A stretch of 46,042 bases of DNA, taken from contig OMXO01000011.1 in NCBI GenBank assembly GCA_900315035.1, forward strand, positions 1 through 46,042, written 5' to 3'. Below are positions 1 to 7,930 of the stretch, in pieces. Made by a program: the position numbers and the translations under genes. Source of the DNA: an uncultured Prevotella sp. (lineage in GTDB: Bacteria > Bacteroidota > Bacteroidia > Bacteroidales > Bacteroidaceae). Positions within the stretch are counted from its first letter, which is position 1, and every line of letters begins with the position of its first letter. A model generated the notes under the pieces. That model had not been told where the DNA came from. It searched no databases and worked only from the letters and a program-made list of their open reading frames with translations.

Positions 1-1
1 G

Positions 2-532
2 TTTTCAAAAGAGGATGCAGGTACCTATCGCTACGTGATGACGCCTGAACTGTACATCGCTCTGAATCAGGCAAAGGTGATCCGTGAGGCAGCTCTCCGC
101 TCAGGTGTGAGCCAGGGTGTGATGAAGGCCTGCTGGGATGCAGCCGGTGAGGTGATCAAGGCATGGGCCACTGAAGGTCACTCCGTAGCGCTGCCCGGTC
201 TCGGCACCATGCGATTCGGACTCCGTGCGAAGTCGGTGGAGAAGGTGGAGGACGTGAAGGCCGGTCTGATTTCAAGCCGTCGCATCGTGTTCACTCCGAC
301 GCAGGATCTGAAGGATGAGTTGGCTAGCACGGCGATTCAGATTACCTGTTACGACAGGAATGGTGATGTGGTGAAGCGTGTGACCTCGGCTGATGCGGGT
401 ACAGTGGAAGATCCGGAGAATGATAGTTCGCAGAACGGTTCGGGCACCGAGAATCAGGGTGGTGATAATACCCAGTCTGGTGGTGACGATACTGGCGGTA
501 AGCCTAACCAAGGAGGTTCGGAAGAGCCGTAA
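2..532 (+). CDS. HU-like DNA-binding protein, 5' truncated
   Basis: The frame is open from base 2, so the gene starts before the window. The in-frame GTG at 35 and ATG at 38 lie inside the protein and are unlikely starts. The visible part has the second half of an HU/IHF-type fold of the Bacteroidetes kind: helices around ALNQAKVIREAALRSGVSQG, then a beta-arm region with LPGLGTMRFGL and the SSRRIVFTP segment typical of these HU-like proteins. After that comes a short beta region (ITCYDRNGDVVKRVTS) and a low-complexity tail rich in Gly, Asn, Gln, Ser and Asp. HU-like proteins of this kind usually sit just upstream of a smalltalk peptide gene, as here. The family binds DNA; the exact role is unknown. 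Family call is firm, function inferred. Confidence 0.8.
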   Translation, partial: FSKEDAGTYRYVMTPELYIALNQAKVIREAALRSGVSQGVMKACWDAAGEVIKAWATEGHSVALPGLGTMRFGLRAKSVEKVEDVKAGLISSRRIVFTPTQDLKDELASTAIQITCYDRNGDVVKRVTSADAGTVEDPENDSSQNGSGTENQGGDNTQSGGDDTGGKPNQGGSEEP

Positions 533-570
533 GCAAGCGGGGGGCTGGCGAGTAGACTGACGTGGGCTGG

Positions 571-627
571 GGGTCAGGTCCCGAAAGTAGAAGTTTTCGG
601 GGAAAACTTTATTTCGAGACCAGACCC
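571..627 (+). repeat. Long intergenic hairpin
   Basis: Bases 571-598 pair with 602-627. The pairs are GGGTC (571-575) with GACCC (623-627), GGTC (577-580) with GACC (618-621), CGAAA (582-586) with TTTCG (612-616) and AAGTTTTC (591-598) with GAAAACTT (602-609), closing on a GGG loop. Only short mismatches interrupt it. No T-run follows, so it is not a standard terminator. It lies between the HU-like gene and the smalltalk gene and would be a strong RNA structure in a shared transcript. Confidence 0.6.
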
Positions 628-684
628 GCGGCTATGCAGCGCGAGACATCCTTTAATTAAAAAACCAACTAAAACTAAACGATT

Positions 685-813
685 ATGACGAAGAAGGAGA
701 CTATTAAGTGGATTGTGCAGATCATTGCATCTGTGGCGACGGCCATCGTGACGGCCTTAACGAGTACAAAAAAAAAGAGAGGCATCCTGCACGGATGTCT
801 CTCCTTTTCCTAA
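685..813 (+). CDS. smalltalk-type small hydrophobic peptide
   Basis: A 42-residue protein beginning MTKKETIKWIVQIIASVATA. It has a short basic/polar start, then one hydrophobic helix (about residues 8-26), as in the smalltalk family of Bacteroidetes. That family is known for lying directly downstream of HU-like DNA-binding genes, which matches this position. Family members are usually near 30-35 residues. Here the last 15 or so residues (KKKRGILHGCLSFS) are encoded by an A-run and the arms of a terminator hairpin, so the natural end may have been altered. No strong ribosome-binding site is visible; the leader is A-rich, as is common in this phylum. Function of the family is unknown. The call rests on size, hydrophobic pattern and neighbour. 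Confidence 0.6.
   Translation: MTKKETIKWIVQIIASVATAIVTALTSTKKKRGILHGCLSFS
768..810 (-). terminator. Rho-independent terminator for the LruC-domain gene
   Basis: GAGAGGCATCC (777-787) pairs with GGATGTCTCTC (793-803), with one G-T pair and a five-base loop. Read on the minus strand the stem is followed by nine T residues (768-776), an ideal terminator for the minus-strand gene ending at 842. On the plus strand only TTTT follows, so it may also stop the HU-like/smalltalk transcript less well. It lies inside the 3' end of the smalltalk frame. Confidence 0.8.
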
Positions 814-841
814 AACTATTGTGTATGAGATGATTAGATTA

Positions 842-2301
842 TTACTTCGTACCTTTATAGCCTGGGAACTGACCGAAGTCGAACTCCTGTTTCTCAGCAG
901 CCCACTTGACTTCAGGATCGCAAGTGAACATCATTGGGAATTCACCCACCTTCGGGAATTCGTTAACAGCGTCGTACATCTTGCTACCCTGTGTCTTATC
1001 GGGGACTTCCACCGTAACGCTAACATTGTTCTGAGCAGAATCCCAACCAGTAACATCCTTCTCAATGTTTACGTCCTTATCAAATGTATCTTCACCGCCC
1101 ATCTTGTCAAAGGTTGTATTACCAACCTTCAGAACGAAGGGATAAATACCACCAAGGTGACGGACTACAGCCTTAGCCGTAGGTAATGTCTCGGTCTTTG
1201 TTATCTCATCAGATGTCTTCACACCGTTAACGACGGTGACTGTATGAGTGTAAACAGTAGTCTCAGTAACATCAACCACAACATCGTTGAAGTCGAAGTC
1301 GTCAGTAGAACCGAGGTCCTCCATCATATAGCGCTTTGTATTTGTAACGGGCACTTGATACTCATTGTTCTCAATAATGATTTCCTTGGGAACATCAGGG
1401 TTACCAACGATAGCCAGCACAACATCGTTGTAGTCCTTATCACCCAAATTTGGCTGATCTTCAATACCCACATACTTGATAACAGCGTCATCTTTTACCT
1501 CGATGCCAGCAGGAACAGCACCTGCACCATCTACATAAATAACGTTACCAGTAGAAGTTCCTACAGAAGGCTTTTTTGTATCTCCATTTTTTACATTATC
1601 AAGATAAATCTCGATTGGTGTGCCAACGGGAGCCTCTACATAGAGACCTGGCATAACAACTTTAGAAGTTACCTCATATTCATAGCCCATACCAATTCCC
1701 CAAGAATAATCGACATAACCTGCTTTCACTACTCCATTAAGTGCATCACCATTGACAAAGGGGCGGCTAAAGTCTGTCCAATTCTTAGAATACACCTTCA
1801 CAGGCTTTGCATCACCCACCTTCACATAGAGATCGTGAGTCCATAAGCCCTGAGCACTGATAGGATAGATGGTGAATGAGCTTGAAGGAGCCACAAGAAC
1901 TGCCTTCTGCACATCATAATGCTTTTCACCGTCCTTAAGCTTATTAGATACATTCGTAAGAACTTCCTGGTTCTTTGTCACTTTACAAGTAACAGAATAA
2001 TTATTATAACCTGATGGTTTCACAGAATAAGTTTGACCAAAATCCAGTCCATCAACAGTTTTGGTAACAATCTGATCGCCCTCACCACGAGTGCCGAGAC
2101 GCTGCTGATTGGTAGAGAAGTCCCAAGACTGGTTAGGATCGACCTTACCATACTTAGCTTCGAAGTTGGTTTCAAACTTTTGTTTCTGCTCAGCCATTTT
2201 GTTGGCAGCAACCTGATTGGCGTCATAGAGATCGCCCTTTGAGCAAGCGGCAAGACCCAATACGGCCACCGATGCTACGATACTTTAAGAATTACTTTCA
2301 T
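842..2301 (-). CDS. LruC-domain (DUF4842-type) lipoprotein, frameshift in signal peptide
   Basis: The main frame (842-2269) encodes about 475 residues with a lipobox, LAAC, at residues 6-9 from a GTG start. Two acidic repeats (DKDYNDVVL near 277-285 and DDFDFNDVV near 323-331) are typical of LruC-domain/DUF4842 surface proteins. The GTG start leaves only eight residues before the lipid-bearing Cys, which is too short for export. Upstream at 2301 an ATG opens the expected start MKVILKVS, which stops at TAG (2277-2275). One extra base near 2280 would join it to VASVAVLGLAACSKG. So the gene carries an apparent one-base deletion in the signal peptide, real or from sequencing. Likely an outer-membrane or surface lipoprotein; its ligand is unknown. 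Confidence 0.8.
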
Positions 2302-2355
2302 TTGTTTAATAGAAAACTATTATTAATATTTCTCTCTTATTTCTCTTTGCAAACG

Positions 2356-2363
2356 CAAAGGTA
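2356..2363 (-). promoter_or_regulatory. -7 promoter element of the LruC-domain gene
   Basis: On the minus strand TACCTTTG matches the Bacteroidetes TAnnTTTG element and lies about 55 bases upstream of the restored start at 2301. No clean TTTG -33 element is seen at the usual distance. Confidence 0.6.
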
Positions 2364-2424
2364 GTATAATTGTAAATTATACACCATTTGCAATATCCAC
2401 TTTTTATGCAGAATTATTCTTTTC

Positions 2425-2438
2425 TTGATTTATATCAA
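2425..2438. promoter_or_regulatory. FNR/CRP-type palindrome TTGATTTATATCAA
   Basis: A perfect match to the FNR consensus TTGATnnnnATCAA. It overlaps the stop codon of the dnaJ gene and lies about 61 bases upstream of the -7 element (2356-2363) of the next minus-strand gene. The identical 14-mer occurs at 45071-45084 upstream of the glutamate dehydrogenase gene. Confidence 0.45.
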
Positions 2439-3133
2439 CCCGCCTGCATCTGCCGGAGCAGATCTTTCTGGCGTTCGGTGAGGTTGGTGGGCAGTTTCAC
2501 CTGATAGGTGATGATGAGATCGCCAAAGGTGCCGTCGCCCCTGTCGTAGCCCTTTCCGCGCAGGCGTACCTTCGTGCCGGGCTGCGTCTCGGGCTTGATC
2601 TTCATCTTGACTTTAGAGCCGTTGGAGAGGGTGATCATCACCTCGCCGCCCAGCATGGCGGTATAGAAGTCGATGGAGACATTGGCGTTCATCTCGCCCG
2701 TGTTCGTGCGCTGCTGATGCCCTCCGCCAAAGCCGCCTGAGAAGCCCTGGAAACCACCGAAGCCCCCACCCTGCTGGCCCTTGCGGCCAAAGAGGTCCTC
2801 GAAGAACGAACTGAAGCCGCCGCCACCCGAGAACGAGCTGAAATCGAAGCCGCCAAAGGGATTGCCGCCACCAGCGCCTCCAAAGCCGCCGGCACCGAAG
2901 GCATCGGCCTGTTTCCACTGTTCGCCATACTGATCGTACTTGGCACGCTTCTCAGGGTCGCCAATCACGTCGTAGGCCTCTTGCAAGGCCTGGAACTTGG
3001 CCTGAGCCTTGGGATCGTCGGGATGCAGATCGGGATGGAACTGCTTGGCCCGCTTCAGGTATGCCTTCTTGACATCCTTCTGCGGAATGGTCTTATCAAC
3101 ACCTAAAATCTTGTAATAATCAATAAATGCCAT
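2435..3133 (-). CDS. DnaJ/CbpA-like J-domain co-chaperone
   Basis: A 232-residue protein. Residues 1-70 are a J domain with the HPD motif at 33-35, which stimulates DnaK ATPase. Residues about 75-140 are rich in Gly and Phe. Residues about 148-230 form one C-terminal substrate-binding domain ending in VKLPTNLTERQKDLL. There is no zinc finger, so it is of the CbpA kind rather than true DnaJ, and it is shorter than E. coli CbpA (about 306 residues), with room for only one C-terminal domain. No cbpM-like modulator gene is next to it. It is preceded by an unusually strong AGGAGG ribosome-binding site. It probably acts with DnaK in the cytosol. Confidence 0.9.
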   Translation of the reverse strand: MAFIDYYKILGVDKTIPQKDVKKAYLKRAKQFHPDLHPDDPKAQAKFQALQEAYDVIGDPEKRAKYDQYGEQWKQADAFGAGGFGGAGGGNPFGGFDFSSFSGGGGFSSFFEDLFGRKGQQGGGFGGFQGFSGGFGGGHQQRTNTGEMNANVSIDFYTAMLGGEVMITLSNGSKVKMKIKPETQPGTKVRLRGKGYDRGDGTFGDLIITYQVKLPTNLTERQKDLLRQMQAG

Positions 3134-3141
3134 AATTTTGT

Positions 3142-3147
3142 CCTCCT
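3142..3147 (-). promoter_or_regulatory. Strong Shine-Dalgarno site before the J-domain gene
   Basis: AGGAGG on the minus strand, eight bases before the ATG at 3133. Perfect Shine-Dalgarno sites are uncommon in Bacteroidetes, where A-rich leaders are usual, and this one fixes the start. Confidence 0.7.
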
Positions 3148-3244
3148 ATTCGTTTTAATGATTCATTCTGAGGGTATGGCAGCAAAAAGTGTGCCTAATA
3201 TCTTAAAAAAAGAAAAAAAACATTGTTTTGCGCCCAACTTTTCG

Positions 3245-3252
3245 TAATTTTG
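3245..3252 (+). promoter_or_regulatory. -7 promoter element of the 5'-nucleotidase gene
   Basis: TAATTTTG matches TAnnTTTG. It lies downstream of the first possible ATG (3223), so transcription from it would exclude that ATG and supports the start at 3274. Confidence 0.65.
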
Positions 3253-3273
3253 CGAGCAAATCAGATAAAAGCG

Positions 3274-5037
3274 ATGAAGAAAGCCATTTCCACCGCCATA
3301 GCGATGCTATGCACCATAAGCCCTGCCATCGGACAGCAGACCAAGACCGTTAAACTGAAAGTGATCGAGACCAGCGACGTTCACGGTCATTTCTTCCCAT
3401 ACGACTTCATGGAACAGGCGCCCCTGAAAGGAACGCTCGTACGCGCGAACTCTTATATAAAAAAGGAGCGCGCGAAGTATGGCGACAACCTGCTGCTGAT
3501 AGACAACGGCGACATCGTGCAGGGACAGCCCTGCGTGTATTGGTCGAACTACGTGATGCCCGACGACGAGAACCTCTCTGCCAGCGTGATCAACTATATG
3601 GGCTACGACGCGGAGACGGTGGGCAACCACGACATTGAGCCAGGCCACAAGGTGTATGACAAGTGGATCAGAGAGGTGCGCTGCCCGCTGCTCGGTGCGA
3701 ACATCGTGAAAGAGGGCACTAAGAACGGCCAAGCCGACCCCAAGAACATCTATACGGGACTGCAGCCCTACTCCGTGCACTATAAGGACGGGGTGAAGAT
3801 CTGCGTGATCGGAATGCTGACACCCGCTATCCCTAACTGGCTGAACAAGTCGATATGGAAGGGCATCGAGTTTGAGGAGATGGTAAGCTGTGCCCGGAAA
3901 TGGGTGAAGTATATCCAGGAGAAGGAGCGCCCAGACCTGATATTCGGCCTGTTCCACTCGGGCAAGGACGGGGGCATCGTCACTGAGGAATATGAGGAGA
4001 ACGCGACTGCTGCGGTGGCCAGAGAGGTGCCAGGCTTCGATATCATATTCTTCGGACACGACCATCTGGTGCATAACGAATGGGTGACCGACAAAGCGGG
4101 CAACCAGGTGCTGATCATCGACCCCTCGTGCTACGTGAGAAACGTGGCGGAGGCCGAGATTGAACTGACCTACGAGAACGGCAAATTGAAGAAGAAGGAC
4201 ATCAAGGGTGAAATCGTCAGTGTGCTCAACGAGGAGATCGACCAAGACATGATGGCCCACTTCGAGACGAAGATCGAACAGGTGAAACAGTATGTAGGCG
4301 AGAAGATAGGCCGTTTTGAGGCACCTATCTACACTCGTGAGAGTTTCTTCGGCAACTCGGCATTCACCGACCTGATACACAACCTGCAGCTGCAGATTAC
4401 CCATGCCGACATCTCGCTGACCGCTCCCCTCTCGTTTAACACAACCATCAAGGCAGGCGACGTGACGATGGCCGACATGTTTAAGCTCTACCGCTTCGAG
4501 AACCTGCTGTTCGTGCTCCGCATGACTGGCGAGGAGGTGAGGAAGCATCTGGAATACAGCTACGACATGTGGACCAACACGATGACGAGTGCAGACGATC
4601 ATGCCCTCAGACTGAACGATTATGCCCAGGAAGACCAGCAGCGACTGGGATTCCAATACTATACCTTCAACTTCGACTCTGCCTGCGGCATCGACTACGA
4701 GGTGGATCTGACGAAGCCCGACGGTCAGAAGGTGAAGATACTCAGAATGTCGAACGGGGAGCCCTTCGACGAGAAGAAATGGTATAAGGTGGCGATGAAC
4801 AGCTATCGCGCCAACGGTGGCGGCGAGCTGCTGACTCACGGAGCAGGCATCCCTCAAGACTCGCTCGATCAGCGCGTCGTATTCCATACGGAGCGCGACC
4901 AGCGACACTATCTGACGGAGGAGATACGCCGTATGGGCACTATCAACCCGAAGCCCAACCATAACTGGAAGTTCGTGCCCGAGGACATCGTTGGTCCTGC
5001 GCTGGAGCGCGACCGCCAAAAGTTGTTTGGAAAATAA
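3274..5037 (+). CDS. Bifunctional metallophosphatase/5'-nucleotidase (UshA/CpdB type)
   Basis: A 587-residue protein beginning with a Sec signal peptide (MKKAISTAIAMLCTISPAIG). The calcineurin-like N-terminal domain shows all the metal motifs in order: SDVHGH (D35, H37), DNGD, GNHDIE and FFGHDHL. The C-terminal 5'-nucleotidase domain follows, from about residue 350, starting near NSAFTDLIHNLQLQITHADI. The family cleaves 5'-nucleotides or 2',3'-cyclic nucleotides in the periplasm to salvage nucleosides and phosphate; the exact substrate cannot be read from sequence. An upstream in-frame ATG at 3223 is rejected because the promoter lies after it and the signal peptide begins at 3274. The next gene starts two bases after its stop. 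Confidence 0.92.
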   Translation: MKKAISTAIAMLCTISPAIGQQTKTVKLKVIETSDVHGHFFPYDFMEQAPLKGTLVRANSYIKKERAKYGDNLLLIDNGDIVQGQPCVYWSNYVMPDDENLSASVINYMGYDAETVGNHDIEPGHKVYDKWIREVRCPLLGANIVKEGTKNGQADPKNIYTGLQPYSVHYKDGVKICVIGMLTPAIPNWLNKSIWKGIEFEEMVSCARKWVKYIQEKERPDLIFGLFHSGKDGGIVTEEYEENATAAVAREVPGFDIIFFGHDHLVHNEWVTDKAGNQVLIIDPSCYVRNVAEAEIELTYENGKLKKKDIKGEIVSVLNEEIDQDMMAHFETKIEQVKQYVGEKIGRFEAPIYTRESFFGNSAFTDLIHNLQLQITHADISLTAPLSFNTTIKAGDVTMADMFKLYRFENLLFVLRMTGEEVRKHLEYSYDMWTNTMTSADDHALRLNDYAQEDQQRLGFQYYTFNFDSACGIDYEVDLTKPDGQKVKILRMSNGEPFDEKKWYKVAMNSYRANGGGELLTHGAGIPQDSLDQRVVFHTERDQRHYLTEEIRRMGTINPKPNHNWKFVPEDIVGPALERDRQKLFGK

Positions 5038-5038
5038 G

Positions 5039-5809
5039 ATGAAAACCTATTATTTCGTATTCTGCAAGGAAGACCTGCTGCTCGAGAAGACCAGCGACGG
5101 CCAATACACCATCCCCCTACAAGAGGAACCGCCCACGGAGGTGAAACCCTGGACGAACGTGATGAACATTACGCCGATGGGCGACGGACACGAGGTGAAG
5201 ACCTACCGTATCGATGCGCCCGTCACCGACAATGAGCGCTACGAGATGTGCGGCCTGCGCCAGAGCTACTACAAGCTGGAACGACCGCTCTACCTGAAGG
5301 CGGGCAAATGTCAGGAGCTGCTCTACTGGGACCAGAACACGAAATACTGCGGTGTGTGCGGGGCACCCATGCGCATGGATACTGACATCTCGAAGAAATG
5401 TACGGAGTGTGGCAAGGAGATATGGCCACAGTTGGCGACAGCCGTCATCGTGCTGATACACAAGGGCGACGAGGTGCTGCTGGTCAGGGCGAAGAACTTC
5501 AAGAGAGACTTCTTCGGACTAGTGGCAGGCTTCGTGGAGACAGGCGAGACGCTGGAAGAGGCTGTAGCCCGCGAGGCGCTGGAAGAGACGGGGGTGACCA
5601 TCACCAACATCCGCTATTTCGGCTCTCAGCCCTGGCCCTACCCCTGCGGTCTGATGGTTGGATTCAATGCCGACTACGTGGCTGGCGAGATACACCTGCA
5701 AGCCAGTGAGATTGCCAAAGGCGGATGGTTCCGCAAGGACAATCTCCCCAATATTCCCGAAAAACTATCGATTGCCCGGATGCTGCTCGATGCCTGGCTG
5801 GAGGGCTAA
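5039..5809 (+). CDS. nudC: NADH pyrophosphatase NudC (Nudix family)
   Basis: A 256-residue protein. Four cysteines at 104, 107, 121 and 124 form the zinc ribbon. The Nudix box spans residues 164-186 (GFVETGETLEEA, then REALEETGV). The NudC signature SQPWPYP follows at 196-202. The family hydrolyses NAD(H) to NMN(H) and AMP, and in some bacteria removes NAD caps from RNA. The start at 5039 lies one base after the stop of the nucleotidase gene (TAAG then ATG), so the two are co-transcribed; both act on nucleotides, one outside and one inside the cell. Its end overlaps the convergent lipoprotein gene by four bases. Confidence 0.93.
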   Translation: MKTYYFVFCKEDLLLEKTSDGQYTIPLQEEPPTEVKPWTNVMNITPMGDGHEVKTYRIDAPVTDNERYEMCGLRQSYYKLERPLYLKAGKCQELLYWDQNTKYCGVCGAPMRMDTDISKKCTECGKEIWPQLATAVIVLIHKGDEVLLVRAKNFKRDFFGLVAGFVETGETLEEAVAREALEETGVTITNIRYFGSQPWPYPCGLMVGFNADYVAGEIHLQASEIAKGGWFRKDNLPNIPEKLSIARMLLDAWLEG

Positions 5810-6594
5810 TACTCCAGCAGGCTCATCGTCATCTGTCCGGTATAGGCTACTTTCGTATCCACCATGTAGCAACTGGCTCCATCGGGGACACACAAGGTGG
5901 CACTGAAGTGCAGGCCACTCGCATCGATGTGGCTGAACTCCATGTTGCCCAGAATCGCCTGCTCGAGGAAGCTGGCAGGCACCAGCTTGCTATACATCTG
6001 CTTGCGGAAGTCGCTCGAGAAGATCTGACGGGCCCCGTGGAAGACGCTGATGTGCATGATGTTGTCGTAATAGACATTCGTCACCTCGAGACCGTCTTCA
6101 TTGAATGAGCGCTTCTCAACCTTGTACTTCGTGGGATTGATGGCGACATACCAGTGGTAACGCTCGCCGTTATACATCACGACAGAATCCTTCTTGATCT
6201 GCTCTGTAACGGTGAGAATCTGATAAGGTGTATCGCTGACAAATTCCTCCTCGACGAGAGGATCGTCGCTCTTCTGCAGTTTGACGACATCGCCGTTCAG
6301 ATTATTGAACCAGAAGAGGTGAGGCGTTTGCTTGACGATACCGTAGGTGGTGCCAGAGCCCACTTCGAGAGAGTCGCCGACGATGCGGAAATAGGCAGGC
6401 ATGCTCGTGGCCTCACTGAAGTAGATGGTGTCGCCCTTGACACGAAACGAGACATCGCCCGTCTCTTCATCCACCCAGACGCCTTGCAGCATCTCCTTAG
6501 CCTCCTTGCTCTCGACAGCAACGTCGGACTTGCCGCCTTGGTGGCATCCCACCAAGGCAGCAGCCAACAGACATATAGCAGTTATTTTCTTCAT
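5806..6594 (-). CDS. Hypothetical lipoprotein (possibly DUF4738 family)
   Basis: A 262-residue protein beginning MKKITAICLLAAALVGCHQG, a clear lipoprotein signal with lipobox LVGC (Cys17). The mature part is mixed alpha/beta with no catalytic motif that I recognise. It resembles Bacteroidales lipoproteins carrying DUF4738, but this is from memory of the family and is not certain. Its ATG overlaps the TGA of ugd (ATGA), so it is the last gene of the rfbC-ugd transcript, and its stop overlaps the convergent nudC stop by four bases. It is probably anchored in the cell envelope. Function unknown. Confidence 0.75.
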   Translation of the reverse strand: MKKITAICLLAAALVGCHQGGKSDVAVESKEAKEMLQGVWVDEETGDVSFRVKGDTIYFSEATSMPAYFRIVGDSLEVGSGTTYGIVKQTPHLFWFNNLNGDVVKLQKSDDPLVEEEFVSDTPYQILTVTEQIKKDSVVMYNGERYHWYVAINPTKYKVEKRSFNEDGLEVTNVYYDNIMHISVFHGARQIFSSDFRKQMYSKLVPASFLEQAILGNMEFSHIDASGLHFSATLCVPDGASCYMVDTKVAYTGQMTMSLLEY

Positions 6595-7910
6595 TTACCA
6601 ATGCAGTGATACTCAAACTCGTTCTCTTCGAGCTCCTCGGTATCGAAAATGTTACGACCATCGATGACGAGCGGACGCTTCATGGCCTTCTTGATGACAC
6701 CCCAGCCAGGCAGACGGAACTCTTTCCACTCCGTGAGCAGCAGCAGGGCATCGGCATCGAGCACGGCATCGTACATATCGCGGCAATAAGTCACCTGATC
6801 GCCGATACGGCGCTTACACTCATCCATCGCGATGGGGTCGTAGGCACGAACGGTGCAGCCAGCCTCGAGCAGTTTGCCAATCATCACGAGGGCTGTCGAT
6901 TCGCGCATATCGTCGGTCTCGGGCTTAAACGAGAGTCCCCACATGGCGATGGTCTTACCCTTCAGGGCCTCCTCGCTGCCAAAGGCCTTCACGAGTTTCT
7001 CGAAGAGCACGCTCTTCTGTTTCTCATTGACGCGCTCTACAGCCTTCAGCACCTCCATCGAGTAGCCGTTCTGATCGGCTGTCTTGATAAGGGCCTTCAC
7101 ATCCTTGGGGAAGCAGGAGCCGCCATAGCCGCAGCCTGCATAGAGGAACTTACGGCCGATACGGGTGTCGGAACCGATTCCCGCGCGTACCATATTTACA
7201 TCTGCACCCACGCGCTCGCATAGGTTGGCGATATCATTCATGAAGGAGATACGGGTAGCCAGCATCGAGTTGGCAGCATATTTCGTCATCTCGGCAGAGG
7301 GGATATCCATGAAGATCACACGGAAATTGTTGATGAGGAACGGCTTGTAAAGCTTGGTCAGCACCTTCTTGGCATGCTCACTCTCAACACCTACCACCAC
7401 ACGGTCGGGCGACATGAAGTCCTTGATGGCATTACCCTCCTTGAGGAACTCAGGGTTGGAAGCCACATCGAACTCAATATCGACACCACGCTTCTTCAAC
7501 TCGTCCTCGATGGTCTTGCGCACCTTCTTGGCGGTACCTACGGGAACGGTGGACTTGGTGACCACTACCACATACTTCTTCAGGTTCTCACCGATGGTCT
7601 TAGCCACCTGGAGCACATATTTCAAATCGGCGCTGCCATCCTCATCGGGAGGGGTTCCTACAGCCGAGAAGACAATCTCCACATCGTCGAGCACAGAGGC
7701 CAGATCGGTGGTAAACTTCAGACGGCCCGCAGCCACATTCTTCTTCACTAATTCATCGAGCCCAGGCTCGTAGATGGGGATCTGCCCATCGTTCAGACGC
7801 TCAATCTTCTTGGCGTCAACATCTACACAAGTTACGTTGGCACCCGTGTCGGCAAAACACGTTCCAGACACCAGTCCAACATAGCCTGTTCCTACAATTG
7901 CGATATTCAT
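6591..7910 (-). CDS. ugd: UDP-glucose 6-dehydrogenase
   Basis: A 439-residue protein of normal family length. The NAD-binding Rossmann motif GTGYVG is at residues 7-12 and the catalytic Cys266 lies in GYGGSCFPKD. TKSTVPVGT and SNPEFLKEGNA, typical of this family, are also present. It oxidises UDP-glucose twice to UDP-glucuronate, a precursor of capsule and other surface polysaccharides. It lies between rfbC, 20 bases upstream, and a lipoprotein gene that overlaps its stop. UDP-ManNAc dehydrogenase is the main alternative, but the motif set fits UDP-glucose dehydrogenase better. Confidence 0.95.
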   Translation of the reverse strand: MNIAIVGTGYVGLVSGTCFADTGANVTCVDVDAKKIERLNDGQIPIYEPGLDELVKKNVAAGRLKFTTDLASVLDDVEIVFSAVGTPPDEDGSADLKYVLQVAKTIGENLKKYVVVVTKSTVPVGTAKKVRKTIEDELKKRGVDIEFDVASNPEFLKEGNAIKDFMSPDRVVVGVESEHAKKVLTKLYKPFLINNFRVIFMDIPSAEMTKYAANSMLATRISFMNDIANLCERVGADVNMVRAGIGSDTRIGRKFLYAGCGYGGSCFPKDVKALIKTADQNGYSMEVLKAVERVNEKQKSVLFEKLVKAFGSEEALKGKTIAMWGLSFKPETDDMRESTALVMIGKLLEAGCTVRAYDPIAMDECKRRIGDQVTYCRDMYDAVLDADALLLLTEWKEFRLPGWGVIKKAMKRPLVIDGRNIFDTEELEENEFEYHCIGK

Positions 7911-7930
7911 ATATTAACGATAACAAGTTA

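Noticed and set aside
3307-5019. 570-codon open frame on the minus strand
   Set aside because: It lies fully opposite the 5'-nucleotidase gene, whose motifs, signal peptide and promoter are clear. Its protein is rich in Val, His and Leu with no recognisable domain, as expected from the complement of a gene with G/C-rich third positions.
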